From positions 186,001 through 250,000 of the forward strand of contig JALDRG010000005.1 of the NCBI GenBank assembly GCA_031315995.1: a stretch of 64,000 nucleotides of DNA. Direction: 5' to 3'. Made by a program: the position numbers and the translations under genes. Shown one piece after another: positions 8,620-17,808 of the stretch (within the stretch, counting starts at the first letter, position 1; every line of letters begins with the position of its first letter). The DNA is from Nitrospira sp. GTDB taxonomy: Bacteria; Nitrospirota; Nitrospiria; Nitrospirales; Nitrospiraceae. A model generated the notes under the pieces. The model did no database searches, was not told where the DNA came from, and worked only from the letters and a program-made list of their open reading frames with translations.

Positions 8620-9498
8620 ATGCCTCAATTCGCCCTGCTCTTCACAACCGTTGTGTGGGGAGCGACTTTCCCGGCGACAAAAGCCGCTCTCGAACAAATC
8701 TCTCCACTTTCGTTCCTATTCTTGCGATTTCTTCTCGGAATGATCGTCGTGTTTGCGGTCCTGTTGCTGATGCGCCGCCGGCTGACTTGCAATGCCGACA
8801 TGGTGCGGGCGAGTCTGATCGCGACCGGCTGGCTGTTCATCGGCTATGTTATGCAGACGGTGGGGCTTCGCTTCACGACGGCGTCGAATTCAGCGTTTAT
8901 TACGGTATTGTACGTCGTGTTCGTGCCGCTCTATTTGCGTCGACTGGGGAGCCTGACGTGGGTGTCCAACGGGATTGCACTGGTCGGACTGTGGTTTCTC
9001 GTCAAGCCGACGGCCTCCGCCAACCTCGGGGATCTGTTGACTCTTGGGAGCGCGGCGGCTTTTGCCGCCCATATGGTTTGTCTGGAGCGATATACTCGGG
9101 TGACGGATTCAGTCTCGTTGTTCGCCTGGCAATTGCTGCTGATGACTGTGGCTCTGTTGGGGGCGATGTGGTGGGAGTATCCGACGCCCGCAATGTTCGA
9201 GCCGAGCTACGTGTTAGCCGTTGGTCTCGTGGTGACCGGAATTCTCGCGACCGGAGCGTTTGCAGTGCAAATGTGGGCGCAGCGGCTCCTGCCGGCGCAG
9301 CAAGTCGCGTTATTGTTTGCGGCGGAGCCGGCCGTCGCCGCCTGGCTCGCCTGGTATTTTCTGGGTGAAAGCCTGGATGCGCAAGGATGGTTCGGCAGCG
9401 TCATGATCCTGGGCGGTGTGATGTTTGGAGCGTGGGCGACCGGTGAGACCGCGCCGACGCATCCCGATCCAGTGGCGATGCGCTCGGAAGGAGGATGA
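8620..9498 (+). CDS. EamA/DMT-superfamily transporter
   Basis: A 292-residue membrane protein with about ten predicted transmembrane helices in two EamA repeats. The first repeat opens with FALLFTTVVWGATFPATKAAL, typical of the drug/metabolite transporter superfamily; the second includes the conserved LLPAQQVALLFAAEPAVAAWL. The ATG at 8620 is preferred to the TTG three codons upstream because the family starts close to the first helix. The substrate is unknown; members export amino acids, nucleosides or other metabolites. Its stop nearly touches the next gene, so the two are probably translated together. Confidence 0.88.
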   Translation: MPQFALLFTTVVWGATFPATKAALEQISPLSFLFLRFLLGMIVVFAVLLLMRRRLTCNADMVRASLIATGWLFIGYVMQTVGLRFTTASNSAFITVLYVVFVPLYLRRLGSLTWVSNGIALVGLWFLVKPTASANLGDLLTLGSAAAFAAHMVCLERYTRVTDSVSLFAWQLLLMTVALLGAMWWEYPTPAMFEPSYVLAVGLVVTGILATGAFAVQMWAQRLLPAQQVALLFAAEPAVAAWLAWYFLGESLDAQGWFGSVMILGGVMFGAWATGETAPTHPDPVAMRSEGG

Positions 9499-9499
9499 C

Positions 9500-9970
9500 G
9501 TGGCTCAGAAATTCGGCAACGGCCGTTGGGTGCAAGAGGGGTTTCTCGACAACCGGCAGGACGGCACGGTCGTGGGACGTATGACATTTGCCGTGTTGGG
9601 AGCGGTCGATTTTTACCTTGGGGGCAATTGCCGAGGAGAAATTTCCGGGAAGGTGATCCGGTTCAAGAATAGCCGGTTCGCCGACGAGGATCTCGCCGGT
9701 CAGGTGCTTGGGGAGGTGGAGATCCCGCAGATCGGCGACGCGGGTCTCATCTCCTTCGATCCGCATCCGCATTTAGAGCCGCACCCGTACATCGAGTGGT
9801 TTTCCATGCGGAAGAATCACTATCGTATCGAGTTGGTGCCCGAGGATGCTTGGATTGCAACTGAGCAGGAAATTGGGGAGGTCGATTCAATCAGCCGGGA
9901 GATTCGAGCGCGGCTGTCATCTCAATACGGGTCCAAGGCACGGTCGGCGGATGAGGCGGAGTGGATATAG
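9500..9970 (+). CDS. Conserved hypothetical protein coupled to the DMT transporter
   Basis: A 156-residue soluble protein. The GTG at 9500 is chosen because AGGAGG sits five bases upstream and it begins one base after the transporter stop. The N-terminal part (GRWVQEGFLDNRQDGTVVG) and following strands (MTFAVLGAVDFYLGG, GEISGKVIRFKN) look like an all-beta fold. The C-terminal half has FDPHPHLEPHPYIEWFS, a His/Pro-rich run that might bind metal, then a charged helix. I do not recognise a named family. Tight coupling suggests a role linked to the transporter, but that is inference. Confidence 0.75.
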   Translation: MAQKFGNGRWVQEGFLDNRQDGTVVGRMTFAVLGAVDFYLGGNCRGEISGKVIRFKNSRFADEDLAGQVLGEVEIPQIGDAGLISFDPHPHLEPHPYIEWFSMRKNHYRIELVPEDAWIATEQEIGEVDSISREIRARLSSQYGSKARSADEAEWI

Positions 9971-9980
9971 CGCGGAGTGA

Positions 9981-10008
9981 GGGGGCGGGCATTGTAATGG
10001 CCGCCCCC
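9981..10008. terminator. Bidirectional hairpin between convergent genes
   Basis: The arms 9981-9993 (GGGGGCGGGCATT) and 9996-10008 (AATGGCCGCCCCC) pair at 12 of 13 positions around a 2-base loop. The site lies exactly between the plus-strand hypothetical gene and the minus-strand desaturase gene, so it can end both transcripts. T-runs are weak. Confidence 0.6.
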
Positions 10009-10016
10009 GGTCTCCG

Positions 10017-11033
10017 TTAGGCGAGCTTATTCTTGCCTTCTCGCACATGCGAAGGCACTTCTCGAATATCCCAGATCAGTCCCAGCGCCTGCAGGCCCCT
10101 CAGCATGTAGTAAGTGATGTCGATTTCCCACCAGTAGAAGCCCTGGCGAGTCGAGGCCGCGTAGTAGTGGTGGTTGTTGTGCCAACCTTCGCCGAGCGTG
10201 ATCATGGCGAGGAAGAAATTGTTCTTGCTGTCGTCCCCGGTTTTGTAGCGCTGGGACCCGTATACGTGCGAGAGCGAGTTGATCGTGCAGGTACCGTGAA
10301 GCAAGGCGACGGTAGAAACGAAGAACCCCCAAATCAGCATCTGCGGACCATTCGTGCCGAGGCTCGGGGCGTAGGTTTCCAGCAATTTGCCTAAACCGAA
10401 CATGCCGAATCCGCAGATCGTCGGGATAAGGGTATCGAATCGATCCAGAAAACGCAGTTCTGGAAACTTTGCGAAATCGCCGATGCTCTTCAGTCGCGGC
10501 GGGAAAAATTTCTTTGAACTGATCCAGCCGATGTGAGCCCAGAGAAATCCCCCTTGGCGCACTGAATGCGTGTCTTCCGGCTTGTCCGAATAGATGTGGT
10601 GATGGCGATGATGGCCGGCCCACCAGAGGGGGCCGCGCTGGGCGCAGGACGATCCTAGGAGGGCAAACGCGAACTGACAGGCGCGGGAGGTCTTGAAGGT
10701 GCGGTGTGAGAAATAGCGGTGGTACCATCCGGTGATGGCGAACATCCGCACGAAGTAGAACGCGGCCGCGACTCCCACGGCGACCCAGCTCCACCCGACA
10801 ATGAAGACGCCCAGGCAGATCAAGTGCACGGTAATAAGGGGAATTGCGCGGAGCCAATCTACCGATGCCGGCGCGGCGTCCGTTTGCATCTTCTCAATGC
10901 CGGCCCAGGAGTCAAACCAGCGCAAGACGGTGATCCAAGGGGCATCGCTCTTGTGCTCTTCCCCGGGCTGTCCATTGTTGTTAGCGAGCTCACCACTTTC
11001 GGGTAAGGTGAGCGGGTGCAGATCACTACTCAT
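10017..11033 (-). CDS. Membrane acyl-CoA / acyl-lipid delta-9 type fatty acid desaturase
   Basis: A 338-residue integral membrane di-iron desaturase that introduces a cis double bond into long acyl chains. The three histidine boxes are present: HRYFSH, HHRHHH, and GEGWHNNHH. Hydrophobic pairs flank the first two boxes, as in the stearoyl-CoA desaturase family. The first 50 residues are polar and cytosolic. No cytochrome b5 domain is fused, so an external electron donor is needed. It stands alone, convergent with the upstream hypothetical gene. Acyl-CoA versus acyl-lipid substrate cannot be distinguished here. Confidence 0.92.
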   Translation of the reverse strand: MSSDLHPLTLPESGELANNNGQPGEEHKSDAPWITVLRWFDSWAGIEKMQTDAAPASVDWLRAIPLITVHLICLGVFIVGWSWVAVGVAAAFYFVRMFAITGWYHRYFSHRTFKTSRACQFAFALLGSSCAQRGPLWWAGHHRHHHIYSDKPEDTHSVRQGGFLWAHIGWISSKKFFPPRLKSIGDFAKFPELRFLDRFDTLIPTICGFGMFGLGKLLETYAPSLGTNGPQMLIWGFFVSTVALLHGTCTINSLSHVYGSQRYKTGDDSKNNFFLAMITLGEGWHNNHHYYAASTRQGFYWWEIDITYYMLRGLQALGLIWDIREVPSHVREGKNKLA

Positions 11034-11387
11034 GCCACCTCCACAGTTGTGCGAATCAAGGATGCTTACCGAGGGGTCGCGCCGCAGTTGTTTAGCGTGA
11101 CTTAGTCATCGCGGCGCTTGCGAGTGCTACGAATAGGCAGGCCGCTGAATGCTCTGGATCGTGTCGATCAGTGAGCGACGAGACTCAGGCTCAACGACAC
11201 GTGGGGTCATTATACACAGAGTTGCAGGGAAATGTCGTGAGTTTTTTACGCAATAGCACGATGGCGTTCTGGACGAGTGACCGGTAGGGATCGAGTGGTC
11301 GTCGGCCGCCCTAGTTGTAGGGCTGTCCGGTTCGGTCATCGAATTCAGCGCGAGATTGTTTGACTCCGTTCGGACCGCCCCTCTAAA
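11034..11387. other. Intergenic region between divergent desaturase and hemE
   Basis: This stretch of about 350 bases has no supported gene; the short open frames on either strand lack ribosome sites and protein-like composition. It must hold the promoters of both the desaturase gene and the hem run. No promoter in it is convincing: a TTGACT-N18-TAAAAT match ends on the hemE start codon itself. Confidence 0.5.
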
Positions 11388-12425
11388 ATGCGCCCCATTA
11401 TGAATGATCGATTTCTTAAAGCGTGCCGGCGCGAACCGGTTGATTGTACTCCAGTCTGGTTCATGCGCCAGGCCGGACGGTACATGATCGAGTATCGTCG
11501 TTTGCGTGAAAGATACTCGATCCTTGAACTCTGTAAGACGCCCGAGTTGGCGGCGCAGGTCACGTTGCAGCCGATCGACCGCTTCGCGCTCGATGCCGCG
11601 ATCATTTTTGCCGATATTCTGCTCCCCTTAGAACCGATGGGACTGTCGTTGGAGTTTGCGGAGGGTGAGGGGCCGATCATTCACAACCCTGTGCGGGATC
11701 GGGCGGCAGCAGAGGCGCTCAAGGTCATCGATGACACCGATTTGCAGTACGTGATGGATGCCATCAGTCTGACCCGCACGATGCTGGTCGGCCGCGTGCC
11801 ATTGATCGGGTTTGCCGGGGCGCCGTTTACCTTGGCCAGTTATGCCATCGAGGGTGGAAGCTCGCGGAATTATATCCATACGAAACAGATGATGTATCGC
11901 GAACCGGAGACCTGGCATCGCCTGATGGATAAATTTGCGCGGGTGATTACCGGCTATCTTCGTCGTCAGATCAAAGCCGGCGCCCAGGCCGTGCAGTTGT
12001 TCGATAGCTGGGTCGGCTGTCTCTCCGCCGGGGATTATGCCGAATATGTCATGCCGCATGTGCAGCTGATTTTCGAAGGGCTCAAGCACGAAGGCGTGCC
12101 CCTCATTCATTTCGGCACGGGTACCACGGCCATTCTCAAGGCCATGCGCGAGGCGGGGGGGGATGTCATCGGGATTGATTGGCGCATTCCGCTTGACGAG
12201 GCCTGGGCCATGGTCGGCTACGATCGTGCCGTGCAGGGGAACCTCGATCCGGTTGCATTGTTTGGTCCGATCCCTGAAATCGAGCGACGCGTGACTGATA
12301 TTCTTCGCCGCGCCGAGGGGCGTCCGGGCCACATCTTTAATCTGGGCCATGGAATTCTCCCCAATACTCCGGTGGAGCATGTGGCCGCGACCATCGACCT
12401 GGTGCATAAGTTGAGTGCGCGCTAA
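11388..12425 (+). CDS. hemE: Uroporphyrinogen III decarboxylase
   Basis: A 345-residue enzyme that removes four carboxyls from uroporphyrinogen III to give coproporphyrinogen III. The signature WFMRQAGRYMIEYR is at residues 24-37. The catalytic Asp is in FADILLPLEPMG, and the second signature GFAGAPFTLASY is intact. The length is normal for the family. The start may be the ATG at 11388 or the one at 11400; both are close to the conserved N-terminus. It is the first of three consecutive heme genes (hemE, hemH, hemY), the order known from Bacillus. Confidence 0.95.
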   Translation: MRPIMNDRFLKACRREPVDCTPVWFMRQAGRYMIEYRRLRERYSILELCKTPELAAQVTLQPIDRFALDAAIIFADILLPLEPMGLSLEFAEGEGPIIHNPVRDRAAAEALKVIDDTDLQYVMDAISLTRTMLVGRVPLIGFAGAPFTLASYAIEGGSSRNYIHTKQMMYREPETWHRLMDKFARVITGYLRRQIKAGAQAVQLFDSWVGCLSAGDYAEYVMPHVQLIFEGLKHEGVPLIHFGTGTTAILKAMREAGGDVIGIDWRIPLDEAWAMVGYDRAVQGNLDPVALFGPIPEIERRVTDILRRAEGRPGHIFNLGHGILPNTPVEHVAATIDLVHKLSAR

Positions 12426-12486
12426 GGGTTGCAATGAGCAGCAACGGCGAGATCCGTTTCACGATTGACGACTATCGAGGTTTCGG

Positions 12487-13431
12487 ATGCCTGAACCGGA
12501 TAGACCCATTGCCGTATTGCTGATGGCCATGGGCGGCCCCGATTGCCTGGAGAACGTGGCGCCCTATCTCAATGATGTGCGTGGTGGGCGTCCGACCGCG
12601 CCGGAGCTGGTAGAGGAAATCCGTCAACGGTATCGAGTGACCGGCGGGAAATCTCCGGTGCTCGGAATCACACGCGCGGTGGCATTCGCACTGGAGCAGC
12701 GGTTGAATGCGGCGGGTGACGCACGCTACCGATGTTATGTAGGGTTGCGGCACTGGCATCCGTTCATCAAGGAAACGTACGCGGAATTGCTTGAAGATTT
12801 TCCCGAGCGCGTTGTCGGATTGTGCATGGCCCCGCAGTACTCCTCCCTCAGCATCGGCGCCTACATGAAAAAGGTCGAGGATGCGCGGGCCGAACTTGCC
12901 AGCGAGACTCCCATTAGCTTCGTCAGGAGTTGGCATCGCCATCCCCGGCTGATCGCCGCGATAGTCGACAATGTCCAGCAGACGTTGCTGAGGTTTCCTG
13001 TCGAAGTTCGTTCACGCGTACCGGTCCTGTTCACCGCCCATAGCTTGCCCGAGCGGGTGGTGGCCATGAAAGACCCCTATCCGGATGAGGTACAGGCCAC
13101 GGCGCAGGCGGTCTGCGCGCAACTCGGGAGCCAACCGACGCGGTTTGCCTATCAAAGTCAGGGGCGATCCGGGGAGAAATGGCTCGGCCCTTCGGTTGAA
13201 GAGATGTTGGTCGAATTGGCTCAGGAAGGCCATCGCCATGTGCTGGTGGCGCCGATCGGCTTTATCTGCGACCATGTGGAAACTTTGTATGATATCGATA
13301 TTGAGCTCAAGCAGATGGCACAGATGAAGGGCATTCAGTTGGAACGTATTCCCATGTTGAACGCCTCGGCTCCCTTGATCGACATCGTGACGTCGGTCGT
13401 GGAGGCGCACGAGTCCTCGCTGGTTCATTAG
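12487..13431 (+). CDS. hemH: Ferrochelatase
   Basis: A 314-residue enzyme of the Fe(II)-inserting class (protoheme or coproheme ferrochelatase). The N-terminus AVLLMAMGGPDCLENV and following DVRGGR loop are typical. The catalytic histidine lies in FTAHSLPERV and the acidic partner in GFICDHVETLYDIDIE. YQSQGRSGEKWLGP matches the conserved substrate loop. It lies 61 bases after hemE and 11 before hemY. With a HemY-type oxidase next door, the coproporphyrin-dependent route is possible, but the sequence alone does not decide which route operates. Confidence 0.94.
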   Translation: MPEPDRPIAVLLMAMGGPDCLENVAPYLNDVRGGRPTAPELVEEIRQRYRVTGGKSPVLGITRAVAFALEQRLNAAGDARYRCYVGLRHWHPFIKETYAELLEDFPERVVGLCMAPQYSSLSIGAYMKKVEDARAELASETPISFVRSWHRHPRLIAAIVDNVQQTLLRFPVEVRSRVPVLFTAHSLPERVVAMKDPYPDEVQATAQAVCAQLGSQPTRFAYQSQGRSGEKWLGPSVEEMLVELAQEGHRHVLVAPIGFICDHVETLYDIDIELKQMAQMKGIQLERIPMLNASAPLIDIVTSVVEAHESSLVH

Positions 13432-13442
13432 CGGCACCACCC

Positions 13443-14897
13443 GTGGCGCGCACTCCAAGGTCAGTGGTCATCATCGGTGGAGGCATCTCGGGCCTCTCCA
13501 CCGCGTTTGCTCTGTTGGAGCAGGCCGCGTCGGCTGAGGTTCCCATCGCCTGCACAATCCTCGATGCCGCGCCGGTCTGGGGAGGGAAGATTTTGACTCA
13601 CCGGGTCGGCCGGCTGGTGATGGAGGCGGGACCCGACTCGTTCCTTTCACAGAAGCCCTGGGCAATGGAGCTCTGCCGACGTCTTGGGCTGGCTGATCAG
13701 CTCATTGACACCAACCCTGTTGAAAAAAAAGCGAGCGTGTTGAGGGGCGGGCAGTTGCATGAGCTGCCGGAAGGGTTGGTCACGTTTACGCCGACTCAAC
13801 TCGGACCGTTCCTCCGCAGCGGGCTGCTGTCGTGGATGGATCTTGCCCGCATGGGGTGTGACGTGTTGCTTCCGCGGCGTCGGTCGACCGAGGATGAATC
13901 ACTTGCGGCGTTTTTCCGTCGTCGATTCGGGCGACATGCCTGTGAACGGGTCATAGAGCCATTGATGGCCGGCATCTATGCGGGCGATGCCGAGCAGATG
14001 AGTCTTCGCGCGACGTTTCCACGATTCTACGAGTTGGAACAAGCGCATGGCAGCGTGATCCGCGGCATGATGGCGGCACGCCGCGCGCGGGCGCAGCACT
14101 CTTCCGGCGGAGGCCCTCGACACACCATGTTCGTGACGCTCAAAAACGGCTTGGCCGATTTAGTGGCTGGGCTGACGGCCCATATCGGGCAGGCGGGCGG
14201 TGTCTTGAAGGCCGGTGTTCAGGTGGAGGCGTTGCGCGTGCGTTCGCACCAGGCCGGTCGTTGGATGTACGATGTGATCGGTACCGATGGGACGGCGCTT
14301 TCGGCGGAAGCCCTGGTCTTGGCCACGCCGGCCTATGTGAGTGCCGATCTGGTGCGGCCGTTGACTCCCCTGGCCGCCGGATTGATGGAGATGATCCCCT
14401 ATGCCTCGACGGCGACGATCTCCCTCGTCTATCCGGCTGAGGCGGTGGGGACTCGGTTGCAAGGATTCGGCTTCGTGGTTCCGCGCGTTGAGAAGCGTGA
14501 TTTGATTGCCGCCACCTGGACGTCGCTCAAGTGGCCCCACCGCGCACCGCCACAGGAGGTGTCCGTGCGGTGTTATCTCGGGGGGGTCGGGCGAGAGGCC
14601 ATCTTGCAGCGGGACGACGAGGCCCTGGTCCGGTGCGTGCGGGAGGAATTGGCCTCCATCGTGGGTCTGCAGGCGGCCCCGCACTATGTGGAAGTGAATC
14701 GGTGGCGCCGGGCGATGCCTCAGTATACGATCGGGCATCTCGACCGGCTGGCGCAGTTGGATGCGGCGCTGTCACGATTCGGTGGCCTGGTTGTCACCGG
14801 CGCCGGCTATCGCGGGGTGGGGCTTCCCGATTGTATTCGGGACGGCGCCGAGACGGCGGCGCAGACACTACGCTATCTGCAATCGACGGCGGCATGA
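13443..14897 (+). CDS. hemY: FAD-dependent protoporphyrinogen/coproporphyrinogen oxidase
   Basis: A 484-residue flavoprotein that oxidises the porphyrinogen using O2 or another acceptor. It opens with the FAD-binding VVIIGGGISGLSTA. The conserved GPDSF loop follows at about residue 62. The C-terminus has the second FAD contact GLVVTGAGYRGVGLPDCIRDG. The length matches HemY-type enzymes (about 470). The start is GTG at 13443, 11 bases after hemH. It completes the hemEHY run. Whether the substrate is protoporphyrinogen or coproporphyrinogen is not decided by sequence alone. Confidence 0.93.
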   Translation: MARTPRSVVIIGGGISGLSTAFALLEQAASAEVPIACTILDAAPVWGGKILTHRVGRLVMEAGPDSFLSQKPWAMELCRRLGLADQLIDTNPVEKKASVLRGGQLHELPEGLVTFTPTQLGPFLRSGLLSWMDLARMGCDVLLPRRRSTEDESLAAFFRRRFGRHACERVIEPLMAGIYAGDAEQMSLRATFPRFYELEQAHGSVIRGMMAARRARAQHSSGGGPRHTMFVTLKNGLADLVAGLTAHIGQAGGVLKAGVQVEALRVRSHQAGRWMYDVIGTDGTALSAEALVLATPAYVSADLVRPLTPLAAGLMEMIPYASTATISLVYPAEAVGTRLQGFGFVVPRVEKRDLIAATWTSLKWPHRAPPQEVSVRCYLGGVGREAILQRDDEALVRCVREELASIVGLQAAPHYVEVNRWRRAMPQYTIGHLDRLAQLDAALSRFGGLVVTGAGYRGVGLPDCIRDGAETAAQTLRYLQSTAA

Positions 14898-14939
14898 CGG
14901 TTTTAATGACGGTGGTAGTCGTGAGAGAGGAATATCCAG

Positions 14940-15371
14940 ATGTTGAACGACGAATTGGTGATCTCCAGTGTGACCGGTCCCTTTCGCGAGCCGCGGGAGC
15001 CGGTATTGTCTTATGACTACTCTATTCAACGGGCAACCTGGGCGGCGACGCATGCGGTTCGGGTAAAGATTGCCTTGGCGGAAGAGTTGGACTATGTGAA
15101 AGGGAAATTGCTGGGAACCGTCGCTGGCAGCCCCGGGCAGCAGATGATGCTCAATAAGTTTCTGTCCCGTAAGATCGGCGACCAGAAGGTTCGGATTGCC
15201 GAGGCGGAAGGTTGGTTGAAGGAACGCGGCGATGTGTTGGTGGCCCCCTTCACCGGCACGCTTTCCCATTACTTCCCGCAATTGGAGGCATGGGTGCAGG
15301 CGGAGCAGGACGCGTTGCGGGCTGAAATCAAAAGCAGTGTCGGCATCGCGGCGACTTTACCGACGGTCTGA
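14940..15371 (+). CDS. Conserved hypothetical protein following the heme genes
   Basis: A 143-residue soluble protein. It has a beta-like N-terminus (ELVISSVTGPFREPREPVLS) and then mainly helical sequence (EELDYVKGKLLG, QMMLNKFLSRKIGDQKVRIAEAEGW). There is no signal peptide or cysteine motif. An AGAGG box precedes the ATG. It lies 42 bases after hemY on the same strand and may be part of that transcript. I do not recognise a family; a role in heme metabolism would be guesswork. Confidence 0.65.
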   Translation: MLNDELVISSVTGPFREPREPVLSYDYSIQRATWAATHAVRVKIALAEELDYVKGKLLGTVAGSPGQQMMLNKFLSRKIGDQKVRIAEAEGWLKERGDVLVAPFTGTLSHYFPQLEAWVQAEQDALRAEIKSSVGIAATLPTV

Positions 15372-15754
15372 CGGGTGCGCCTTGGGAGACCTTCGGTCAG
15401 CAGACCACTGGAGGTCTGTGCGATGGCGATGACTCCTGCTTCTCCGGCCATGCGAGAGCCCTATGTGTTGGTGTTGTCTGCTGGTGTGGGCGGCGCTCGT
15501 CCGGTCGTTATCCTGCCGACTATGTTTCACGCACAGAATCTGTGGATAACCATGTGAATATCAGCCGTCTCTTCGCTCAACCCCCTCAGTGGAGCGGTCC
15601 TTGAGCGGCCTGCACAAGTTTTAGGCATTGGGGTAGTCGTTCGACAAGCCACTAGATGCTGTAGGAGATGGAAACCCCTAGGGACATTCTTCTTGCTCCA
15701 GGCTGGGCTGGGGATAGCGAAGGTCGTATAGGCGCGGATTTTTGACGCAGCGGC
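15372..15754. other. Intergenic region, no supported gene
   Basis: About 380 bases between convergent genes. A 44-codon frame at 15423-15557 has a GGAGG upstream but unconvincing sequence, and shifted frames read as a leucine-rich signal-like stretch. It may be a decayed small gene. I see nothing else in it. Confidence 0.4.
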
Positions 15755-16369
15755 TCAAAAAATACGTCGATATCGCTTGCTGTGGACCCCGGAATCGTCG
15801 GCAAATCCGAGCGACCCGGTGTCGGGATTGCTCGTGTCGTTCAAATCGATACGGTAATGTCCGAGGACGTGTTCCATCGCTTCTTCGAATGGAATGGCTT
15901 GCGGGTAGAGGTTGCCCGGCGCATGGGCCCCACGAGCCAATGTCCCGACGGCCTCCGGCGTGGCATATTTAGGCTCTGAGAAAATGTACAGGTCGGCAAC
16001 GGCTTGGTCACCGAGTTTGTGTCCGGGACTGGTGACCGGGAGCATGGAGGGAAGATTCTGACTCAGCCGGGCTTGCTTGAACTGTTTGAGGAGGCCGACG
16101 ATCTGACTAGTCGTCGCTTGTGCCGGCACGACGATGCTGACGGCGTTGAACTCCGTCAAGGTCGTCTGGACTTTGTACATGACCGGCGCCGCATCCGGAT
16201 CTTCGGTGTCGACCTGTGAAATCTCCGGGCCGGCGGCCTGCTTTTGTTTGCCGCTTGGAACGGCCAGATTGATCAGCAGCCCCATCACCACAATGCCACC
16301 GAACAGGACGAGGAGCGGATGGAGCCCCGCTCGCTTGCCTTCTTCGTATGGGCCCTGATCTCCGCTCAT
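15755..16369 (-). CDS. Single-pass membrane protein of unknown function, coupled to mazG
   Basis: A 204-residue protein with a short charged cytosolic N-terminus and one transmembrane helix at about residues 18-36 (LLVLFGGIVVMGLLINLAV). The remaining soluble domain is periplasmic, with two halves: a beta-rich part (MYKVQTTLTEFNAVSIVVP) and a C-terminal part (YIFSEPKYATPEAVGTLARG). Its start overlaps the mazG stop by four bases (ATGA), so translation is coupled. I do not recognise the domain; no catalytic motif is obvious. Confidence 0.72.
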   Translation of the reverse strand: MSGDQGPYEEGKRAGLHPLLVLFGGIVVMGLLINLAVPSGKQKQAAGPEISQVDTEDPDAAPVMYKVQTTLTEFNAVSIVVPAQATTSQIVGLLKQFKQARLSQNLPSMLPVTSPGHKLGDQAVADLYIFSEPKYATPEAVGTLARGAHAPGNLYPQAIPFEEAMEHVLGHYRIDLNDTSNPDTGSLGFADDSGVHSKRYRRIF

Positions 16370-17259
16370 GTGCCTGTCCGTGTCGGTTTGGTCGTGGAAG
16401 CGGGGAGAGGGATGCCGGCAGAGGGTCCGGTAGATTCAATCTGCTTTGCCGCTTCCCAATAGTGATCCATTTCCACCGTTGAGAGGTCGGTCATGCTCCG
16501 TCCGCTACGCGCCGCTTCATGTTCGATGAATTGGAACCTGGTCGTGAACCGATTCGTTGCCTGACGGAGCGACTCTTCCGGATTCACTTTGATGTGCCGA
16601 GCGACGTTCACGAGTGAGAAGAGGATGTCGCCCAATTCCGCTGCCATTTCCAGCGTAGGCTCCGGCATGGACCCAGGCGCGGCCCTGTCACTGATGGCCT
16701 TCCGGAGTTCCCCGAGTTCTTCTTCTACTTTGGAGAGGACCTCAGCCAGGCCTTGTGGGCTATCCGGCCAGTCGAATCCGACCCGCGCGGCACGGACCTG
16801 TGTTTGATAGGCGCGAAGCAGGGCCGGCAGGGCTTGTGGAATGTCATGCAGAACCGAGGCCGGTTTCCCGGCCTGTTTGCGCTCAGCCCGCTTGATATCT
16901 TCCCACCGATGAACGACCTGGTCGGAATTGAGGGATGGCGTGCCGCCGGCCTTGTTATTGAATACGTGAGGGTGGCGGCGCACCAGCTTGTCGCCCAATT
17001 CCTGCAGAACCTCGTCGATAGTGAAGGTGCCCTGTTCCCTCCCGATTTCGCTGTGAAACAACACTTGGAGCAGCACATCGCCAAGTTCTTCTTTCAGCTT
17101 GACGAAATCCTGCCGGTCGATCGTCTCGAGGGCTTCATAGGTTTCTTCGATCAAGTAGGGCTTGAGGGATTCGTGGGTCTGTTTGCGATCCCATGGACAC
17201 CCGCCCGGTGCCCGAAGCTGGGCCATGATGGCCACGACTTTGTCAAAACGTTCAGACAT
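16366..17259 (-). CDS. mazG: Nucleoside triphosphate pyrophosphohydrolase MazG
   Basis: A 297-residue all-alpha NTP pyrophosphatase that hydrolyses (d)NTPs, including aberrant ones, to NMP and PPi. It has two MazG domains. The N-terminal one starts LRAPGGCPWDRKQTHESLKPY and has metal-binding acids in EETYEALE and KEELGDVLLQVLFH. The C-terminal one has VEEELGELRKA and ELGDILFSLVNVARH. It is slightly longer than E. coli MazG (263). No toxin-antitoxin genes accompany it. It forms an operon with the downstream membrane protein gene. Confidence 0.93.
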   Translation of the reverse strand: MSERFDKVVAIMAQLRAPGGCPWDRKQTHESLKPYLIEETYEALETIDRQDFVKLKEELGDVLLQVLFHSEIGREQGTFTIDEVLQELGDKLVRRHPHVFNNKAGGTPSLNSDQVVHRWEDIKRAERKQAGKPASVLHDIPQALPALLRAYQTQVRAARVGFDWPDSPQGLAEVLSKVEEELGELRKAISDRAAPGSMPEPTLEMAAELGDILFSLVNVARHIKVNPEESLRQATNRFTTRFQFIEHEAARSGRSMTDLSTVEMDHYWEAAKQIESTGPSAGIPLPASTTKPTRTGT

Positions 17260-17391
17260 GCGTACCCCCTCGTGGCGTTACTCTAGCTGAGTTTTCCCCC
17301 GCCTTCAACGGGGCCCGCTGCCTTGCGCCTCCACGAGGCCTATGGTAGGGTACGGCCCTGCATTTTACATTCGTTGATCGGAGGCTTTCCT

Positions 17392-17808
17392 ATGGGTGAT
17401 GAGCAAGAACAGGGATTCGTCATCCGTGATCGTCGAGGACGGGGTGACGATGCGCCCCCACCGCCGCCGGCCACGTCTCCCTCGCCCGAGCCTCCTACTG
17501 CCGAATCTCATCACGGCGAATCACAGGCCCATTCGGGGCATTTACCGGTCAATTTTTCTTCCTTTGTGATTTCGATGGGAAGTTCGTCCTTGATGCTCAT
17601 GGGGGAGCAGCTCGATCCGCAGCAACCGGCGATGCCGCTGAATCTTCCCCAGGCCAAGGAAATCATCGATCTCCTCTCCATGCTGGAAGAAAAGACGCGA
17701 GGCAATCTCACCTCGGACGAGCAGGTCGTCATGAAAGACATGCTTTACGCGTTGAGGATGAAATTCGTCAGTTTGACCTCCGGGAAATCGACGCTTCACA
17801 CCCCGTAG
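17392..17808 (+). CDS. DUF1844 family protein
   Basis: A 138-residue protein. The ATG at 17392 is chosen because GGAGG lies seven bases upstream; an in-frame extension starts at 17323 but lacks a site. After a polar, Pro-rich N-terminal 50 residues comes the DUF1844 core: VNFSSFVISMGSSSLMLMGE, NLPQAKEIIDLLSMLEEKTRG, and NLTSDEQVVMKDMLYALRM. The family is widespread in bacteria and has no assigned function. It stands alone between mazG and ntrY. Confidence 0.88.
   Translation: MGDEQEQGFVIRDRRGRGDDAPPPPPATSPSPEPPTAESHHGESQAHSGHLPVNFSSFVISMGSSSLMLMGEQLDPQQPAMPLNLPQAKEIIDLLSMLEEKTRGNLTSDEQVVMKDMLYALRMKFVSLTSGKSTLHTP

Noticed and set aside
11360..11389. Promoter-like TTGACT-N18-TAAAAT before hemE
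   Set aside because: The -10 match overlaps the hemE ATG, so transcription would begin inside the gene unless the start is the downstream ATG at 11400.
15423..15557. A 44-codon frame with GGAGG upstream
   Set aside because: Its sequence is not protein-like and adjacent frames look equally probable; at most a decayed gene.
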